Positions 1 through 8,352 of a DNA stretch of 52,944 bases are shown here, one piece after another. The stretch is from positions 1 through 52,944 of the forward strand of contig CACNDI010000014.1 in the NCBI GenBank assembly GCA_902619165.1. The letters are read 5' to 3'. The stretch's first letter is position 1. Every line of letters starts with the position of its first letter. Source of the DNA: an uncultured Alphaproteobacteria bacterium. GTDB taxonomy: Bacteria > Pseudomonadota > Alphaproteobacteria > Rhodobacterales > Rhodobacteraceae. Made by a program: the position numbers and the translations under genes. The notes beneath the pieces are model-generated. The model made no database searches and was not told the DNA's origin. It saw only the letters and a program-made list of their open reading frames with translations.

Positions 1-2
1 TA

Positions 3-1535
3 TTGAATAGAGCAAGAAGAGGTTCGGGTGGAAGAGCTGCTAGGCGTGAAGCTAGAACCACTCAACGAACAGAGTTTACTAAATATATTGAGAGAAAAAT
101 TCCGAATTTTGAAATACTCAATAAAGAGGCTTTGGAAGTAATTGAAGATAGTGCTGAAGAAATTCTATCAGAAATTGGGGTTAAATTCCCTGATAACGAG
201 TTTGCATTGAAATTATGGAAAGAAGCTGGAGCTGATATTAAAGGAGATTTGGTCAAAATACCTAAAGGTCTAGCGCGTAAGCTTTGTTCTACCGCACCGG
301 CTACTTTCACTCAGCATGCAAGATCCAAGATAAAGAATGTTGAAATAGGAGGAAAGAATTTGGTATGTGCGCCCGTGTATGGCCCCCCATTTATTAGAGA
401 TCTTGAGGGTGGTAGGCGCTACGCTGAAATAGCAGATTTTGAGAAACTGGTAAAATTAGCGTATATGTCAAAATCGGTTCATCACTCGGGAGGAACTCTT
501 TGTGAGCCAACTGATATACCAGTAAATAAAAGACATTTAGACATGCTTTTTGCGCATATGACACTTTCAGACAAGCCATATATGGGTTCGGTCACTGCGC
601 CTGAAAGGGCAGAAGACTCCGTTGAAATGAGTGAGATCATTTTTGGTAAAAAATTTGTTAGCGAAAATACCGTAATGACATCATTGATAAACCTAAATTC
701 CCCACTGGTATTAGATGCGACAATGATGGGTGCTCTGGAAGTATATGCGAGGGCGAACCAAGCATGTATTATCTCCCCTTTTATTGTTGGAGGTGCGATG
801 GCACCCGTGACAGTGGCGGGGACACTATCACAAGTGTTGGCGGAAGTCCTGGCAGGAGTGGCTTATAGTCAATTAGTAAGAAAGGGTGCTCCTGTAATTT
901 TTGGTACTTTCGTTACATCTATCGATATGAATTCGGGAGCGCCAACATTTGGGACGCCAGAGTCGTCGAAAGTCTTGTATGGGGCGGGACAATTGGCAAG
1001 GCGGTTAAAAATTCCCTACAGGTCAGGGGGAGGACTTTGTGGCTCAAAAATTACAGACGCTCAGGCAGCATATGAAACATCTAATAGCCTTCACGCTGGG
1101 TTAATGGGAGGTGTAAACTTTATGTTGCATTCATGTGGGTGGTTAGAGGGTGGATTAGTTGCAAGTGTAGAAAAATTTATAATGGATGCTGACCAATTAG
1201 GAATATTAAACTCTCTTTCAAAAGGTATTGACGTTGAAGAAGAAAACTTAGCATTTGAGGCAATTAAAGATGTTGGCGCGGGAGGCCACTTTTTAGGATG
1301 TGATCATACGCAAAAAAATTTCAAATCAGCTTTTTGGCGTTCAGATATTTTGAATTACAAGCCATTTGAAACATGGCAAGAAGAAGGAGAAAAAGATTTA
1401 ACGTATGAAGCCAATAAAAAAGCTAAACAGCTTTTGAAAAATTATGAAGCCCCTGAACTTGAGTTATCGAAAATAGAGGAACTTAAAGAATTTGTTCTTA
1501 AAAAGAAAAGCTCTATGCCAGATGCTTTTGTTTAG
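3..1535 (+). CDS. MttB-family corrinoid methyltransferase, non-pyrrolysine type
   Basis: This 510-residue protein belongs to the trimethylamine methyltransferase (MttB/COG5598) superfamily. Members move a methyl group from a quaternary or tertiary amine to a corrinoid protein. The arginine/glycine-rich N-terminus (RRGSGGRAARRE) and the motif SGGGLCGSK near residue 340, followed by DAQAAYET, are family hallmarks. Archaeal MttB carries pyrrolysine in this region. Here the frame is open with no amber codon, so the protein belongs to the widespread non-Pyl branch, whose known members include glycine betaine methyltransferases. The substrate cannot be read from sequence. No corrinoid protein or corrinoid reductase gene is nearby. 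The start is taken as TTG at position 3, but the window edge is two bases away and a true start slightly upstream is possible. The gene abuts tpiA tail to tail with no spacer. Confidence 0.85.
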   Translation: MNRARRGSGGRAARREARTTQRTEFTKYIERKIPNFEILNKEALEVIEDSAEEILSEIGVKFPDNEFALKLWKEAGADIKGDLVKIPKGLARKLCSTAPATFTQHARSKIKNVEIGGKNLVCAPVYGPPFIRDLEGGRRYAEIADFEKLVKLAYMSKSVHHSGGTLCEPTDIPVNKRHLDMLFAHMTLSDKPYMGSVTAPERAEDSVEMSEIIFGKKFVSENTVMTSLINLNSPLVLDATMMGALEVYARANQACIISPFIVGGAMAPVTVAGTLSQVLAEVLAGVAYSQLVRKGAPVIFGTFVTSIDMNSGAPTFGTPESSKVLYGAGQLARRLKIPYRSGGGLCGSKITDAQAAYETSNSLHAGLMGGVNFMLHSCGWLEGGLVASVEKFIMDADQLGILNSLSKGIDVEEENLAFEAIKDVGAGGHFLGCDHTQKNFKSAFWRSDILNYKPFETWQEEGEKDLTYEANKKAKQLLKNYEAPELELSKIEELKEFVLKKKSSMPDAFV

Positions 1536-2255
1536 TTAACAGTTACAGATTGCATTAAAATCGTGCTTTTTAAGCGAGGCTCCACCTACGAGCAAGCCTC
1601 CAACATTGTCTATTGATAGTATTTGACTGCAGTTTTCTGAATTAGCTGATCCACCATATAGAATTGGGATATCAGTATCAAAATGTTGATTAAGTTTTGT
1701 TTTGATGTACAAGTGAGTTTCTTTTATTTCATTCTCATCAGGTCTCAATCCAGTTCCTATTGCCCAAACAGGTTCATACGCAACTATAACTTGTTCGTTA
1801 GGTTCAATCTTGGCTAGCGATCCATTGATCTGACTATCAAGTACTTGTAATGTTTTGTTGGCTTCCTTTTCGGACAGTGTTTCGCCAATACATACTATAG
1901 GGGTAAGTTTACTCTTAATTGCTGTCTTAACTTTCTTAAGGATTATATCATCAGTCTCGTTAAATAAAGTTCGACGTTCAGAGTGTCCTATCAGAACGTG
2001 TGACACGCTTTTCTCTTGCAGCATTGATGCCGATATTTCTCCTGTAAAAGCGCCTTTCTCTTCCTCGCTACAATTTTGGGCTCCAATTTTTATAAAATCA
2101 GGTAAAATTGTTTTCGCTGAGTCTAAAAACGTAAATGGTGGGCATATGATTATATCGTTACGTTTTGCGCGCGTTAATTGCGAGAACTCTTTCATGAGTT
2201 CTTCAGAGCCATTCATTTTCCAATTAGCTGCTATAATTTTGTTATTATTTTTCAT
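1536..2255 (-). CDS. tpiA: Triosephosphate isomerase
   Basis: Cytosolic glycolysis/gluconeogenesis enzyme that interconverts dihydroxyacetone phosphate and glyceraldehyde 3-phosphate. The 239-residue protein has the expected TIM-barrel landmarks in order: N-terminal AANWKMNG with the catalytic lysine, LIGHSERR with the catalytic histidine (about residue 91), the VAYEPVWAIGTG block with the catalytic glutamate, and the phosphate-binding LYGGSAN and GLLVGGASL segments near the end. It is slightly shorter than the usual 250 residues but complete. It is the last gene of a leftward group (sufT, sufA, tpiA), 14 bases after the sufA stop, so co-transcription with the Fe-S genes is likely. The start is ATG. 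Confidence 0.97.
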   Translation of the reverse strand: MKNNNKIIAANWKMNGSEELMKEFSQLTRAKRNDIIICPPFTFLDSAKTILPDFIKIGAQNCSEEEKGAFTGEISASMLQEKSVSHVLIGHSERRTLFNETDDIILKKVKTAIKSKLTPIVCIGETLSEKEANKTLQVLDSQINGSLAKIEPNEQVIVAYEPVWAIGTGLRPDENEIKETHLYIKTKLNQHFDTDIPILYGGSANSENCSQILSIDNVGGLLVGGASLKKHDFNAICNC

Positions 2256-2269
2256 TGTCCAAATTATAT

Positions 2270-2605
2270 TCAGCTGACATCAAACTTTATAGACTCTCCA
2301 CACCCACATGTTTCTGAAACATTAGGATTAATAAATTTAAATCCAGACTCCAATAGCCCACTCTCATAATCTATTTTGGTTCCAAATAGAAACATCTGAG
2401 CTGTTGGTGCTATTACAACCTTCGCGCCATCTACCTCAATTATCTCGTCAGCATCGGAGATTTCATTTACATACTCCATTGTATATTCCATCCCAGCGCA
2501 GCCTCCTTTCTTGAGACCTATTCTCAATGCTTTCCCAGCACCGTTTTCCATTATCTTTCTGATATGGTTAGCCGCTGATTTACTTATGCTTAGAAAGTTA
2601 CTCAT
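2270..2605 (-). CDS. sufA: A-type iron-sulfur carrier (SufA/IscA/HesB family)
   Basis: A 111-residue A-type carrier that accepts Fe-S clusters from the SufBCD scaffold and passes them to apo-proteins. The three conserved cysteines are visible: one in KKGGCAGMEY and two in the C-terminal ETCGCGES motif. The length matches the family. It starts 6 bases after the sufT stop and is followed by tpiA on the same strand. The pair sufT-sufA lies about 31 kb from the main suf operon (34.4-41.8 kb) in this window. In many alphaproteobacteria the same two genes sit at the end of that operon. I use sufA rather than iscA or erpA because of the sufT neighbour; the exact subfamily is inferred. Confidence 0.9.
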   Translation of the reverse strand: MSNFLSISKSAANHIRKIMENGAGKALRIGLKKGGCAGMEYTMEYVNEISDADEIIEVDGAKVVIAPTAQMFLFGTKIDYESGLLESGFKFINPNVSETCGCGESIKFDVS

Positions 2606-2611
2606 TAAAAA

Positions 2612-2989
2612 TTACATAAACCCTAGCTCTAACCTGGCCTCATCGGACATCATTTCCATTCCCCACTGCGGCTCCCAAACTATCTCTACATGGACCGATT
2701 TAAGCCCCTCTATCGGCTTGACGGCATCAGATACCCATCCGGGCATTTCACCAGCAACTGGACAGCCAGGTGCTGTTAATGACATTAAAATCTTGGCGTC
2801 ATTATCTTCGCTTATCTCTACCGTATATATCAAACCTAGATCGTAAATATTTACTGGAATCTCTGGATCATACACTGTCTTACAAGCGTCGACTATCTTT
2901 CCATAAAGAGGATGCTCAGTAGTTGATGGCTTTAATATTTGCCCCTCATCTTTATATTCTGGTTCGACTTTATTACTATTGTATGACAT
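2612..2989 (-). CDS. sufT: SufT-type DUF59/MIP18 Fe-S assembly protein
   Basis: A 125-residue protein of the MIP18 (DUF59) family, which acts in Fe-S cluster maturation or delivery. The diagnostic motifs are DPEIPVNIYDLGLIY (middle) and LTAPGCPVAG with the single conserved cysteine, followed by a segment ending WEPQWGMEMMSDEAR, typical of the alphaproteobacterial SUF-associated version. The first 25 or so residues are polar and variable. It is the first gene of the leftward group sufT-sufA-tpiA. Its ATG is 69 bases from the divergent tgt start. I looked in that gap for a dyad like the one before the Rrf2 gene at 34.3 kb and found none, so shared regulation is not evident. Confidence 0.9.
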   Translation of the reverse strand: MSYNSNKVEPEYKDEGQILKPSTTEHPLYGKIVDACKTVYDPEIPVNIYDLGLIYTVEISEDNDAKILMSLTAPGCPVAGEMPGWVSDAVKPIEGLKSVHVEIVWEPQWGMEMMSDEARLELGFM

Positions 2990-3058
2990 TGTTGCTCAGC
3001 CCATCTCTCTAATAGTAATATATTTACAAGCTTACAGAAATTCAAGAGGAATTAAATT

Positions 3059-4156
3059 ATGAAAGAAAATCACTTTTCAGTTTCTCATGTTGAAGGAAAG
3101 TCTAGAGCTGGATTATTAAAAACTGCCAGGGGCTATATCGAAACTCCCGTTTTCATGCCGGTTGGAACTGCTGCGACTGTGAAGGCAATGCTTCCCGAAA
3201 CACTTGGAAAAATAGGAGCTCAAATTATTCTTTGCAACACCTATCACCTCATGCTTAGGCCTGGAGAAAAAGTAGTCAACCAGTTAGGAGGTTTGAATAA
3301 ATTTATGAATTGGTCAGGTCCAATTCTCACTGATAGTGGAGGTTTCCAAGTAATGAGCCTCTCAAAGCTCAGGGAACTAGATGAGAAGGGAGTGACCTTT
3401 CGTTCTCATATAGATGGCAAAAAGTTTTTGCTAACCCCTGAAGCTTCAATAATGATCCAGGAAACATTAAAGAGCACTATCATTATGGCCTTTGATGAGT
3501 GTACTCCATTCCCCGTAGAAAAAGAAGTAGCAGAAAAAAGTATGAAATTGTCGTCACGATGGGCTGAGAGGTCTAAATCCTCATTTAAAGGGACCAATGG
3601 TTCCATACTATTTGGAATTCAACAAGGAGGAATGTTTAAAGATCTACGAGAAGAAAGTGCACGTTATCTTAATGATATTGGTTTTGACGGTTATGCTATA
3701 GGGGGTCTTGCCGTTGGAGAGCCTCAAAAAAAAATGTTTGAGGTCTTAGATTATTCTACAGACTTTTTTCCTAAAGACAGGCCTAGATATTTGATGGGTG
3801 TTGGTAAGCCTAGTGATATTATAGGCGCCGTATTAAGAGGAGTAGATATGTTCGACTGTGTAATTCCCACAAGATCAGGCAGAAATGGTCAAGCTTTTGT
3901 TAAAAATGGAACGATTAATTTAAAGAATGCGCAATATCAATTGGATAATAGTCCAATTGATGAATCTTGTTTTTGTTATTGTTGCTCAAACTATTCTAGA
4001 GGATATCTCAGTCATCTAGTTCGCTCCAACGAGATTTTAGCATCTATGCTACTGACTCATCATAATTTATACTACTATATGGGTCTGATGAAAAACATTA
4101 GAGAGCTCATAAAACGTGGCGAGTTTACTGCTTTTGCTAAAAAATTTTTCAAATGA
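3059..4156 (+). CDS. tgt: Queuine tRNA-ribosyltransferase (tRNA-guanine transglycosylase)
   Basis: Exchanges guanine-34 for the queuosine precursor preQ1 in the wobble position of GUN anticodons, including tRNA-Asp(GTC), which is encoded 2.7 kb downstream. The 365-residue protein has the general acid/base aspartate in DSGGFQVMSL (about residue 91) and the nucleophilic aspartate in FDCVIPTRSGRNGQ (about residue 264). Near residues 303-320 a C-x-C-x-x-C-type cluster with a downstream histidine forms the zinc site. A purine-rich SD (AGAGGA) sits about 8 bases before the ATG. It reads toward lon with a 99-base gap that holds a likely lon promoter. Confidence 0.97.
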   Translation: MKENHFSVSHVEGKSRAGLLKTARGYIETPVFMPVGTAATVKAMLPETLGKIGAQIILCNTYHLMLRPGEKVVNQLGGLNKFMNWSGPILTDSGGFQVMSLSKLRELDEKGVTFRSHIDGKKFLLTPEASIMIQETLKSTIIMAFDECTPFPVEKEVAEKSMKLSSRWAERSKSSFKGTNGSILFGIQQGGMFKDLREESARYLNDIGFDGYAIGGLAVGEPQKKMFEVLDYSTDFFPKDRPRYLMGVGKPSDIIGAVLRGVDMFDCVIPTRSGRNGQAFVKNGTINLKNAQYQLDNSPIDESCFCYCCSNYSRGYLSHLVRSNEILASMLLTHHNLYYYMGLMKNIRELIKRGEFTAFAKKFFK

Positions 4157-4199
4157 TAGTTAGAAAAAAATAAAACAGCTATATTTCTAACGTACTAAG

Positions 4200-4229
4200 C
4201 TTGAATTTCTTTATTTTTACATCATATAT
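4200..4229 (+). promoter_or_regulatory. Candidate promoter for lon (heat-shock or housekeeping type)
   Basis: CTTGAA at 4200-4205 is followed after 17 bases by CATATA (4223-4228). Read another way, TTGAAT (4201-4206) and ATATAT (4224-4229) are separated by 17 bases. CTTGAA matches the -35 core of sigma-32 promoters, which commonly drive lon, but the -10 is not distinctive. A start near 4236 would give a leader of about 20 bases before the lon SD. Confidence 0.35.
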
Positions 4230-4255
4230 AGTTGAGTGAGAGATCGGAGGATATA

Positions 4256-6655
4256 ATGAGCGCTGTAAAATCACCTATTCCTGTTTTACCCCTAAGAGAC
4301 ATCGTTGTTTTCCCAAACATGATAGTTCGACTTTTCGTCGGACGAGAAAAATCGGTCCTTGCCTTAGAAGAAGTGATGAAAACTGAGCAACAAATACTCC
4401 TAGTTGCGCAAAAAGATGCCGGAGATGATAACCCTGGAGAAGATAATATTTTTAAAGTAGGCGTAATAGCGAACGTACTGCAGGTCTTAAAACTACCCGA
4501 TGGAGCGGTGAAGATTCTGATAGAGGGAAAACATCGTGTGAAGATATCAGAATTTTTAAGTAAAAATAAATTCCTAGAAGCACTTTGTGAAGAAGTTGCC
4601 GATGAAAATTTTGAGGGTGATGAGATTGAAGCATTGAGGAGGACCGTTTCAACAGAGTTTGATCGGTACTCAAAGCTTAATAAAAATATAACGGAAGAAT
4701 CCTTAGAAGCTATTAGAAAGGCTTCAAATCCCGTGATGGTGTCCGATTCAATTGCAGGACACCTTAACTTAACTGTTGAAAAAAAACAGGAGCTTCTTGA
4801 GATTTCTGACGTACAGAAGAGGCTTGAGAAGATACTTGAAGTTATTCAAGGTGAGTTGAGTGTGCTACGAGTAGAAAAAAAGATTAAAACAAGGGTTAAA
4901 AATCAGATGGAGAAAACCCAGCGTGAGTACTATCTCAACGAGCAAATGAAAGCCATCCAAAAAGAGTTAGGAGATGGTCCTGAAGGGCAAGATGAAATTG
5001 CAGAGATCCAAGGTAAGATAGATAAGACAAAACTTAGTAAAGAAGCAAAAGAAAAAGCGGTTGCTGAGTTGAAAAAATTGAAATCAATGTCTCCGATGTC
5101 AGCTGAATCAGCGGTCGTGAGAAATTATTTGGATTGGCTTTTGACTATTCCTTGGAGAAAAAAATCTAAAATAAAATCAGATCTAAATCATGCTCAAGAA
5201 ATCTTGGATAACGACCATTTTGGTCTTAAGAAAGTTAAGGAAAGAATCATTGAATACTTAGCTGTCCAACACCGAAGTAAAAAGCTGAAGGGACCAATAT
5301 TGTGTCTTGTAGGCCCTCCCGGCGTTGGCAAAACTTCTTTAGGAAAGTCGGTAGCAAAGGCAACGAATAGGGAATTTATCAGGATCTCATTAGGCGGAGT
5401 TAGAGATGAGAGTGAAATAAGAGGGCATAGACGAACTTATATAGGATCAATGCCTGGAAAAATCATTCAGAGTATGAAAAAAGCCAAGACATCTAACCCA
5501 CTGATATTATTAGATGAAATAGATAAAATGGGATATGATTTTAGAGGAGACCCTGCTAGCGCAATGCTCGAAGTATTGGATCCTGAACAAAACTCTACTT
5601 TCTCGGATCACTATTTAGAAGTTGAATACGACTTGTCAGATGTGATGTTTATTACAACAGCAAATACTTTCAACATGCCCAGACCATTACTTGATAGGAT
5701 GGAAGTCATTCAGCTGTCTGGGTATACTGAGGACGAAAAGGCCGAGATTGCCAAAAGACATCTTATTAAAAAGCAAGTCGATAATCATGGCTTAAACGAA
5801 AACGAATTTGTACTCAAGGATAAAGGTCTTTATGAAATAATACGCCATTACACAAGAGAAGCAGGTGTCAGAAATCTTGAGAGAGAAATTTCTAAATTAT
5901 GCAGGAAAGTTTTAACACACATCATTAAGGATAAGAAAAAGTCTGTAAAAGTTGATGATAAGAACATAAGCGATCTTCTTGGGGTTAAGAAATTCAAATA
6001 TGGCTTAGCCGAAGAACAAAATCAAATAGGTGTTGCAACCGGTCTGGCGTGGACTGAAGTTGGTGGTGATCTTCTATCAATTGAGGCAATAAAGTTGCCT
6101 GGAAAAGGTAGAATGAAATCTACTGGAAAGCTCGGTGAAGTCATGAAAGAGAGTATTGATGCTGCTTCGAGCTTTGTGCGCTCTAGGTCACCATCGTTTG
6201 GTATTATTCCAACTTTATTTGACAAATACGATATACATGTGCATGTTCCAGAAGGCGCTACACCTAAAGATGGCCCTTCAGCTGGTATCGCGATGGTTAC
6301 CTCAATAGTAAGTATGCTGTCAGAGACACCAATAAGAAAAGATGTCGCTATGACAGGAGAGGTAACTCTTCGAGGAAATGTGTTGCCAATTGGAGGTTTG
6401 AAAGAAAAACTCCTTGCAGCACTACGTGGGGGAATAAAGACCGTCATTATTCCAAAAGAAAATGCAAAGGATTTGGTAGATATTCCTGATAACGTGAAAA
6501 ACGACCTAGAAATTATCCCAGTGACAACCGTAGAAGAGGTTTTGAGAGTTGCCCTCACAGAAAAGTTACAGAGTATAGATTGGGATTTCTCTGATTACGA
6601 AAATAACGAGAACCTTAAAAGTAAAAAGTCAAGTGAAGTTGAGCTACCCAACTAA
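4256..6655 (+). CDS. lon: ATP-dependent protease Lon
   Basis: Cytosolic AAA+ serine protease that degrades misfolded and regulatory proteins. The start is set at ATG 4256 because a strong SD (GGAGG, 4246-4250) lies five bases upstream; a longer frame opening at TTG 4232 would lack one. The 799-residue protein shows the N-terminal LON substrate domain starting at PVLPLRDIVVFP, a coiled linker, and Walker A GPPGVGKTS near residue 352. Walker B LILLDEIDKMG follows, then the protease domain with catalytic Ser in KDGPSAG (about 675) and Lys in GGLKEKL (about 716). It is full length for the family. The C-terminal tail is short and acidic/serine-rich. The gene ends 66 bases before tRNA-Val. Confidence 0.98.
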   Translation: MSAVKSPIPVLPLRDIVVFPNMIVRLFVGREKSVLALEEVMKTEQQILLVAQKDAGDDNPGEDNIFKVGVIANVLQVLKLPDGAVKILIEGKHRVKISEFLSKNKFLEALCEEVADENFEGDEIEALRRTVSTEFDRYSKLNKNITEESLEAIRKASNPVMVSDSIAGHLNLTVEKKQELLEISDVQKRLEKILEVIQGELSVLRVEKKIKTRVKNQMEKTQREYYLNEQMKAIQKELGDGPEGQDEIAEIQGKIDKTKLSKEAKEKAVAELKKLKSMSPMSAESAVVRNYLDWLLTIPWRKKSKIKSDLNHAQEILDNDHFGLKKVKERIIEYLAVQHRSKKLKGPILCLVGPPGVGKTSLGKSVAKATNREFIRISLGGVRDESEIRGHRRTYIGSMPGKIIQSMKKAKTSNPLILLDEIDKMGYDFRGDPASAMLEVLDPEQNSTFSDHYLEVEYDLSDVMFITTANTFNMPRPLLDRMEVIQLSGYTEDEKAEIAKRHLIKKQVDNHGLNENEFVLKDKGLYEIIRHYTREAGVRNLEREISKLCRKVLTHIIKDKKKSVKVDDKNISDLLGVKKFKYGLAEEQNQIGVATGLAWTEVGGDLLSIEAIKLPGKGRMKSTGKLGEVMKESIDAASSFVRSRSPSFGIIPTLFDKYDIHVHVPEGATPKDGPSAGIAMVTSIVSMLSETPIRKDVAMTGEVTLRGNVLPIGGLKEKLLAALRGGIKTVIIPKENAKDLVDIPDNVKNDLEIIPVTTVEEVLRVALTEKLQSIDWDFSDYENNENLKSKKSSEVELPN

Positions 6656-6683
6656 ATTGATTTATTCTTAGGCGAATTATTTC

Positions 6684-6712
6684 TTGAGTTTAAGATAGAA
6701 AGAGGCTAATCA
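6684..6712 (+). promoter_or_regulatory. Candidate tRNA promoter
   Basis: TTGAGT (6684-6689), a 17-base spacer, then TAATCA (6707-6712), ending nine bases before the mature 5' end of tRNA-Val. The position would suit a stable-RNA promoter with a very short leader. The match is moderate. Confidence 0.3.
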
Positions 6713-6721
6713 AATATCAAT

Positions 6722-6797
<76 letters not shown>

Positions 6798-6820
6798 ACT
6801 GTGAACTTGTGTTCATACGC

Positions 6821-6897
6821 GCGGTTGTAGCTCAGCTGGTTAGAGTGCCGGCCTGTCACGCCGGAGGTCGCGGGTTCGAGCCCCGTCAACCGCGCCA
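6821..6897 (+). tRNA. tRNA-Asp (anticodon GTC)
   Basis: Seventy-seven bases form a cloverleaf with acceptor stem GCGGTTG/CAACCGC and anticodon stem CCGGC/GCCGG around loop CTGTCAC (anticodon GTC). The T-arm contains GGTTCGAGCCC, discriminator G is as expected for Asp, and CCA is encoded. It is a queuosine substrate for the Tgt encoded upstream. The PanB-like gene starts only 14 bases after the CCA end, so read-through from the tRNA promoter may express it. Confidence 0.98.
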
Positions 6898-6911
6898 TTA
6901 AGGTACGAGAA

Positions 6912-7772
6912 TTGGTTAAGAAAAAAGATAAGCTCACTATTCTAGATCTTAAGAAAAAGAAGGCTGATAATGAACGCTTGGCCATGGTTGCAGTTGGAGA
7001 ATTTCTGTCTGCCCAATGGGCAGAAGCAGCTGGTATAGATATAATCGGAGTTGGTGATAGTTTGGGAATGACGCTCTATGGTCATGAGAATACTCTTTCA
7101 GTAACGGTTGATCAGATGATACAACACTGTAAGGCTGTCAGAAAAGGTGCGCCGAATACATTTTGTATTTTAGCTATGCCCTATGGCTCCTATTCTACAA
7201 AAAGTTTGGCAATTAAAAATGCTTCAAAGATGATGAAAGAGAGTGGTGCTGATGCGATCAAATTACAGTGCGGGAAAGATAGAGCTCATATTATTAGCGC
7301 AGTATCCTCAGCAGGAATTCCCGTTATGAGCCATGTAGGATTATTACCTCATTTGGTTCACGTATATGGTGGTTTCAAGATGCAGGGCAAAAGTGCTGAA
7401 GATGCAGTTAAAATTATCGAAGATGCAATTGCTATAGAGAATGCTGGTGCGGTAGGAATAGAGATCGAGGCGGTCCCGGCAGAGGTAGCTCGCGAAGTTG
7501 ATAGAGCTGTATCTATATTTACGTTTTCAATTGGTGGTGGTGCAGCGGGAAATTGCCAATTATTAAATGGCTATGATTTGATAGGAGGATTTAATACATT
7601 CAAGCCAAAATTTGCTAAGCGTTTTGGAAATGTTGCAGATGTGGCTGAAAACGCCTTTAGAGAATTTGTTAGTTCAGTAAAAGCTAATACTTTTCCAGAT
7701 ACAGAACATAGCTACAACATGTCTCAAAGTGAAATTATTAAGTTAAAACAATATCTTGAAAGAAAAAGCTAG
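6912..7772 (+). CDS. Divergent PanB-like protein (ketopantoate hydroxymethyltransferase family)
   Basis: This 286-residue protein aligns along its whole length with PanB, which makes ketopantoate for coenzyme A. The blocks VGDSLGMTLYGHENTL, GAPN, SHVGLLP, VYGGFKMQG, EIEAVPAE and KFAKRFGN are in the PanB order. The Mg ligand Asp45, Lys112, His136 and catalytic Glu181 equivalents are present. However, the second Mg ligand Asp84 (usually ADLPF) is Ala in ILAMPYG, and Glu114 (usually IEGG) is Gln in LQCG. The N-terminal TAYD block is also missing. It may therefore be a paralogue with another substrate rather than the pathway enzyme. The start is TTG at 6912; the next in-frame ATG would cut conserved sequence. 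Its stop codon shares the palindrome CTAG with the stop of the facing gene. Confidence 0.75.
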   Translation: MVKKKDKLTILDLKKKKADNERLAMVAVGEFLSAQWAEAAGIDIIGVGDSLGMTLYGHENTLSVTVDQMIQHCKAVRKGAPNTFCILAMPYGSYSTKSLAIKNASKMMKESGADAIKLQCGKDRAHIISAVSSAGIPVMSHVGLLPHLVHVYGGFKMQGKSAEDAVKIIEDAIAIENAGAVGIEIEAVPAEVAREVDRAVSIFTFSIGGGAAGNCQLLNGYDLIGGFNTFKPKFAKRFGNVADVAENAFREFVSSVKANTFPDTEHSYNMSQSEIIKLKQYLERKS

Positions 7773-8293
7773 AAAATCAAATCTACTGTTTCGAAAGATA
7801 AACCTAAATAATCAAAATAAATTAAAAGGCTATTATAGCTCAAAGATATTGTTCTATCATTTACAAGTGGATGACAAAAAATTGTGTCTTCTCCTAACAT
7901 TTTAGCATCTAGAAAAATATTTATATCCTTTTTTTTGTTATTTACGACGCTTAACGGGGTTACTGCACCTGGAAATACCCCAAGCTCCTCAAAAAGTCTT
8001 TCTTTACTTCCAAAAGAAAGCCTCGATGATCTTATTCTTTCAGTTAATCGCGTGAGATCAATCAAGCTATCTTCGTGAGCGATAACCAAATAATTTTTTT
8101 TCTTTTTGTCTCGTAGGAATAAGTTCTTAGTATGAAACCCATGCATATTATCTCTATATTTCTTTGCATCATGAACAGTAAATAAAGGCGGATGTTCAAA
8201 AATCTTAAATTCAATTTTTAAGTCTTTAAGCAAATTATATAAAGATTTAGGCGATGTTGGCAGTGTGTAGGCGTAATCTGATGATGCATCCAT
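7769..8293 (-). CDS. Prolyl-tRNA editing protein (YbaK/ProX family)
   Basis: A free-standing trans-editing deacylase that hydrolyses mischarged aminoacyl-tRNA such as Ala-tRNA(Pro). The 174-residue protein shows the INS/YbaK fold markers: FEHPPLFTVHDA, KNLFLRDKKKKNYLV, then SFGSKERLFEELGVFPGAVTPL. That pattern matches the alphaproteobacterial ProX/PrdX group. I place the start at ATG 8293; an in-frame TTG at 8308 would add five residues and has no better ribosome site. The gene stands alone on the minus strand and converges on the PanB-like gene with a 4-base overlap. The exact amino acid edited is inferred from the family. Confidence 0.85.
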   Translation of the reverse strand: MDASSDYAYTLPTSPKSLYNLLKDLKIEFKIFEHPPLFTVHDAKKYRDNMHGFHTKNLFLRDKKKKNYLVIAHEDSLIDLTRLTERIRSSRLSFGSKERLFEELGVFPGAVTPLSVVNNKKKDINIFLDAKMLGEDTIFCHPLVNDRTISLSYNSLLIYFDYLGLSFETVDLIF

Positions 8294-8352
8294 ATCTAAC
8301 AAAAACAAAGTTAAAAATAATTATCTTATAAAGAGATGAAAGTTTCTATAGG

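Noticed and set aside
6022..6558. Long minus-strand open frame inside lon
   Set aside because: It is antisense to the Lon protease domain, has no SD and shows no recognisable motif. The lon frame is fully conserved here.
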